The position numbers and the translations under genes were made by a program. This document shows, piece by piece, positions 61,410 through 64,000 of a DNA stretch of 64,000 bases. The DNA comes from JALONH01 sp046329235 (GTDB taxonomy: Bacteria; Bacteroidota; Bacteroidia; Cytophagales; Cytophagaceae), in the NCBI GenBank assembly GCA_046329235.1, contig JAXLVA010000001.1, positions 3,286,001 to 3,350,000 on the forward strand, given 5' to 3'. The notes beneath the pieces were generated by a model. That model searched no databases. It had not been told where the DNA came from and was given only the letters and a program-made list of their open reading frames with translations. How positions within the stretch are numbered: position 1 is the first letter of the stretch; every line of letters begins with the position of its first letter.

Positions 61410-64000
61410 TTAAATATTTTTTCTAAAGTCGGCATTGAAACCTACTTCCCATGCTAGAATTTTTATATGTCCCCAAGCTTGCCCATAAAGGTTGGCAGGC
61501 TTGGGATTAATAGTAGCTATTCCGGCAATTCCTACTTCGATGTCTAATAATGTAAATTCACCACTTTTAAGTTTAGTTTCATAATATACATATATGTTTA
61601 TCCAAGCTCGAGCTTGAACACCCAATTGATCAAATCTAAATCGTGGGCTATGTTGAAAAACAATCCAGGCCATAGCTTCTACTCCCGCATCTATTCCTAT
61701 ACCTGCTTCAAGGACGCCTATATCAATACCGGCTCTTGCATTTAAATAGTAACCTACTCCTCCTCCAATTTCAGCTTGAACTTGATCAACCATAATCCAG
61801 CCCATCACTCCGAAAGTATTACATGCTGGAATAAATTGATTTGGATTTTCACGTTCACCAAAATGAACTTTCCAGACACCAGGTTTAGTTTCTACAAGTA
61901 AAAAACCATGCCCACAAACGGTCCCCGGTTTTTCTACAGCAACATCAGCACTTCCCAAAAAGTGGTCGTCAGCTGAATTGTAATAAAGTCTTAACGTGCC
62001 CCTAAATACCGCGTTAGGGTCTGGCGTGTTGATAGCTACTGTTTGGCTTAGACCTTGAACATTGCCATTCAGTTCAATCGTATAATTATGATCCGTATCA
62101 ATGGTATATTCTGTTTCAACTTGTATTCTTATATTTTTACCTCTTGTATTTACATCATAAAGAACTAAATTCAGATATGCGCCATAAGACATGGCTTCAT
62201 CAGGAACAATATCAGTTCCTTGATCAATTTCACGCATACCTTTGTAAACTCTGCCTTTCCCACCTACTAATTGAACAGGCCCAATATTAACAGGATTATT
62301 AAAGGCTTTTACTTCTCTACTCAAAGCACCACCCATGGTACTATCGGCACTACCTGAGCTTACTTGACAAAACCAAAACTCATGTTCATTTTTCTTGCCA
62401 CTCATAAATGCCGCAGCAATACTAAATGGTTTAGGTTTATGTATGGTTATATCAAAAGCTCCTCTCCATGCTTTTCCGTATATACTATCTTTGATAGGTT
62501 TTAATTGCCCATTGAAACTGACAAATTTGGTGTTAACAGCAATGTTTGTTGGATCAACAGTTATTATTTGATCTACTCGTCCTGAACTGATTTTTTGTCC
62601 TATATTATTAAAGTCCATTTGGACAGCAGGTGGAGCTATGGCGTTTAATCCTGGGGTACTTGAAAATGCTTGGCTCACTAATAAGTTAGCTTGTTGACTC
62701 GCTATTCTAGAAACGGTATTAGCTATAACCGCTTGTCCTTGTTGTACAATGCCTCCTGTTAATCTTGATGCTACTCTACCTAAGTCTATTTCACTTATCG
62801 TTTGCATAGCTGTATTGTACATTACTTCAGCTATTCTATGAGGATGGAAATAGTTTAATACTTCATTCCCACTTTCAATTAATCTTTCCGGGATACCTTT
62901 TACGATGGGTTCAATGATATATTCAGCTTGATAATTCCCATATAGTAAACTATCAACTACCGGAATGAATGCATTTTTGAGATAGGCATTCGTGCTGTCA
63001 TAAATGATAGCATGGATAAGTTCTTGAGTAGGTTGTTTGATATTATCATTTACAGAAGTTACAAGACTATTGTATATTTCATTGGTAAGTTCAGAGGAGA
63101 TGGTATCTGCAATAACAGATATAGACTGTCTTAGAATAGATTCTTCGGCTGATACATTACGTACAATTAAGCCTACTAAGTCGTACATGACACTGTCTAT
63201 TACCTTTTTAATCGAGGGTTTTATCGCAATTAATGAACTGTCAATTTTATTGCCAATCTTATAATTTAAGGTGTCAGAGAATTTCTTTAAAGGTTGTGTT
63301 AATGCACCTACAGCCAGTGTGATAAGTTCTGTAGTAAATTCTTGTAATACCTCAAATTCTTTGTCGTTTAATTGAGCTCTTATCCCTCTATATTGAGGTT
63401 CGTTATTTGTAGAGCCAGCACCTAGTGAATCAATATCAATTAAAACGGTATTGCCATATTGATATAGAGAGGAAAGACCATTAGGGTCAATATTTTGTTG
63501 TACAGCTTGGGTGCTATTTTGAATTTCTAGTTGTAATCTATTAGAAATAATTTCTTCTTGTTGTTCTACAGATAAGTTGTTCCAATCGTTAGCCGTTCCG
63601 GATGATGTGGATGAATTAATTTGGTAAGAGCTTACATCTGCTTCAACCGGAATTAATCGGTTAGGTTGTAAACTATAGGTGTTAATAATGGGTGCTCCAT
63701 TACTTCCACTTATGTCTTCATTAATTCTTACTGTTCCTGAAAATCCTATGGCATAATATCCGGCACCTCTACCGGCGCCAATCGTCATTACTTCATAAGG
63801 GTAATCGGCAATATTTCCAATTAAAGATGATTCTAGTAGACGACTACCATTCTTTTGATAAAAGCCTATATGATAATCTCCCCAAGCTTTGAATCCTGTA
63901 ATACCTGTAGATTGAATAGAGGCATAAGGCCAATCAATGTCCATGGTAACAGCAAGTCTTTCTAAGTCTTCGAAAACCGCAGAGAGGATTTTAAAGTTAA
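61410..64000 (-). CDS. Very large unrecognised protein, 5' end beyond the window
   Basis: Minus-strand frame open from its stop at 61410 to the window edge; an internal ATG at 63944 is not the true start, because 18 further codons upstream are open and read coherently (LSAVFEDLERLAVTM). At least 862 residues are visible. Layout: a beta-rich N-terminal part with GAGRGAGYYAIGFSG; a long amphipathic-helix region (about 200-430) with many Ile/Val/Asp; beta-strand sequences from about 450; and a Gly-rich C-terminal stretch (GGGVGYYLNARAGIDIG, EAGIGIDAGVEAMAW) ending in WGHIKILAWEVGFNADFRKNI. No known catalytic motif or sorting domain is seen at its C-terminus. It may be part of a surface or secretion-related giant protein. 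Confidence 0.7.
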   Translation of the reverse strand, partial: NFKILSAVFEDLERLAVTMDIDWPYASIQSTGITGFKAWGDYHIGFYQKNGSRLLESSLIGNIADYPYEVMTIGAGRGAGYYAIGFSGTVRINEDISGSNGAPIINTYSLQPNRLIPVEADVSSYQINSSTSSGTANDWNNLSVEQQEEIISNRLQLEIQNSTQAVQQNIDPNGLSSLYQYGNTVLIDIDSLGAGSTNNEPQYRGIRAQLNDKEFEVLQEFTTELITLAVGALTQPLKKFSDTLNYKIGNKIDSSLIAIKPSIKKVIDSVMYDLVGLIVRNVSAEESILRQSISVIADTISSELTNEIYNSLVTSVNDNIKQPTQELIHAIIYDSTNAYLKNAFIPVVDSLLYGNYQAEYIIEPIVKGIPERLIESGNEVLNYFHPHRIAEVMYNTAMQTISEIDLGRVASRLTGGIVQQGQAVIANTVSRIASQQANLLVSQAFSSTPGLNAIAPPAVQMDFNNIGQKISSGRVDQIITVDPTNIAVNTKFVSFNGQLKPIKDSIYGKAWRGAFDITIHKPKPFSIAAAFMSGKKNEHEFWFCQVSSGSADSTMGGALSREVKAFNNPVNIGPVQLVGGKGRVYKGMREIDQGTDIVPDEAMSYGAYLNLVLYDVNTRGKNIRIQVETEYTIDTDHNYTIELNGNVQGLSQTVAINTPDPNAVFRGTLRLYYNSADDHFLGSADVAVEKPGTVCGHGFLLVETKPGVWKVHFGERENPNQFIPACNTFGVMGWIMVDQVQAEIGGGVGYYLNARAGIDIGVLEAGIGIDAGVEAMAWIVFQHSPRFRFDQLGVQARAWINIYVYYETKLKSGEFTLLDIEVGIAGIATINPKPANLYGQAWGHIKILAWEVGFNADFRKNI

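Noticed and set aside
1..64000. CRISPR arrays, insertion sequences, prophage or integron signals
   Set aside because: No regularly spaced repeats, transposase or integrase genes, or att-like repeats by the tRNA genes were seen.

Overview
The window looks like chromosome from a member of the Bacteroidota, outside the classic enteric Bacteroides types; class and genus cannot be fixed from sequence alone. The evidence is the promoter grammar (TTTG-N19/20-TAnnTTTG, the RpoD signal of this phylum), the near absence of Shine-Dalgarno sequences, AT-rich coding sequence, a gliding-motility-type C-terminal sorting domain for type IX secretion, a fused E1 alpha/beta dehydrogenase, a zinc-free L36 and the gene order rpsD-rpoA-rplQ-carA-eno.

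Region 1 (1-20880) is a mosaic of short housekeeping operons on both strands: manA; a histidine kinase/response regulator pair; panB with an RluA-type pseudouridine synthase and a GT4 glycosyltransferase; two tandem, frameshifted membrane-protein paralogues; lipA; a secreted beta-rich protein; an OsmC protein; an operon of a lipoprotein, a basic repeat protein and a YtxJ-like thiol protein; the E1 fusion divergent from an M16 peptidase-ispF-GT2 operon; a PaaG-like crotonase, a PAP2-like membrane protein and rpoN (sigma-54), the last divergent from asnS. LipA makes the lipoyl cofactor needed by the complex to which the E1 enzyme belongs, although no E2 gene is in the window.

Region 2 (20881-52600) is the transcription/translation core on the + strand: tRNA-Tyr, tRNA-Gly, tRNA-Thr, tuf, tRNA-Trp, secE, nusG, rplKAJL, rpoBC, a DUF3467 gene, rpsL-rpsG-fusA-rpsJ, then rplC through rplQ including secY, map, infA, rpmJ and rpoA. 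It is divided by recognisable promoters before the tRNA cluster, tRNA-Trp, rpsL, rplC and rpsH, and by terminators after tuf, rpoC, rpsJ and rplQ. Several of these promoters share a TTTGCAG start followed by a small hairpin at the expected RNA 5' end. rpmD (L30) is missing from its usual place between rpsE and rplO.

Region 3 (52621-64000) holds carA, eno, a DivIC/FtsB-like division protein, a class A penicillin-binding protein, a 1145-residue secreted multi-domain protein with a type IX sorting domain, and, on the minus strand, the 3' part of a very large unrecognised protein that runs off the window.

No CRISPR array, insertion sequence, prophage, rRNA operon or defence island was seen. The most unusual structures are a vestigial second copy of the pseudouridine synthase 3' end directly after the GT4 gene, the tandem pair of six-segment membrane proteins each broken by a one-base indel, a 14-bp palindrome sitting on the rplC promoter, and the repeat-protein operon.
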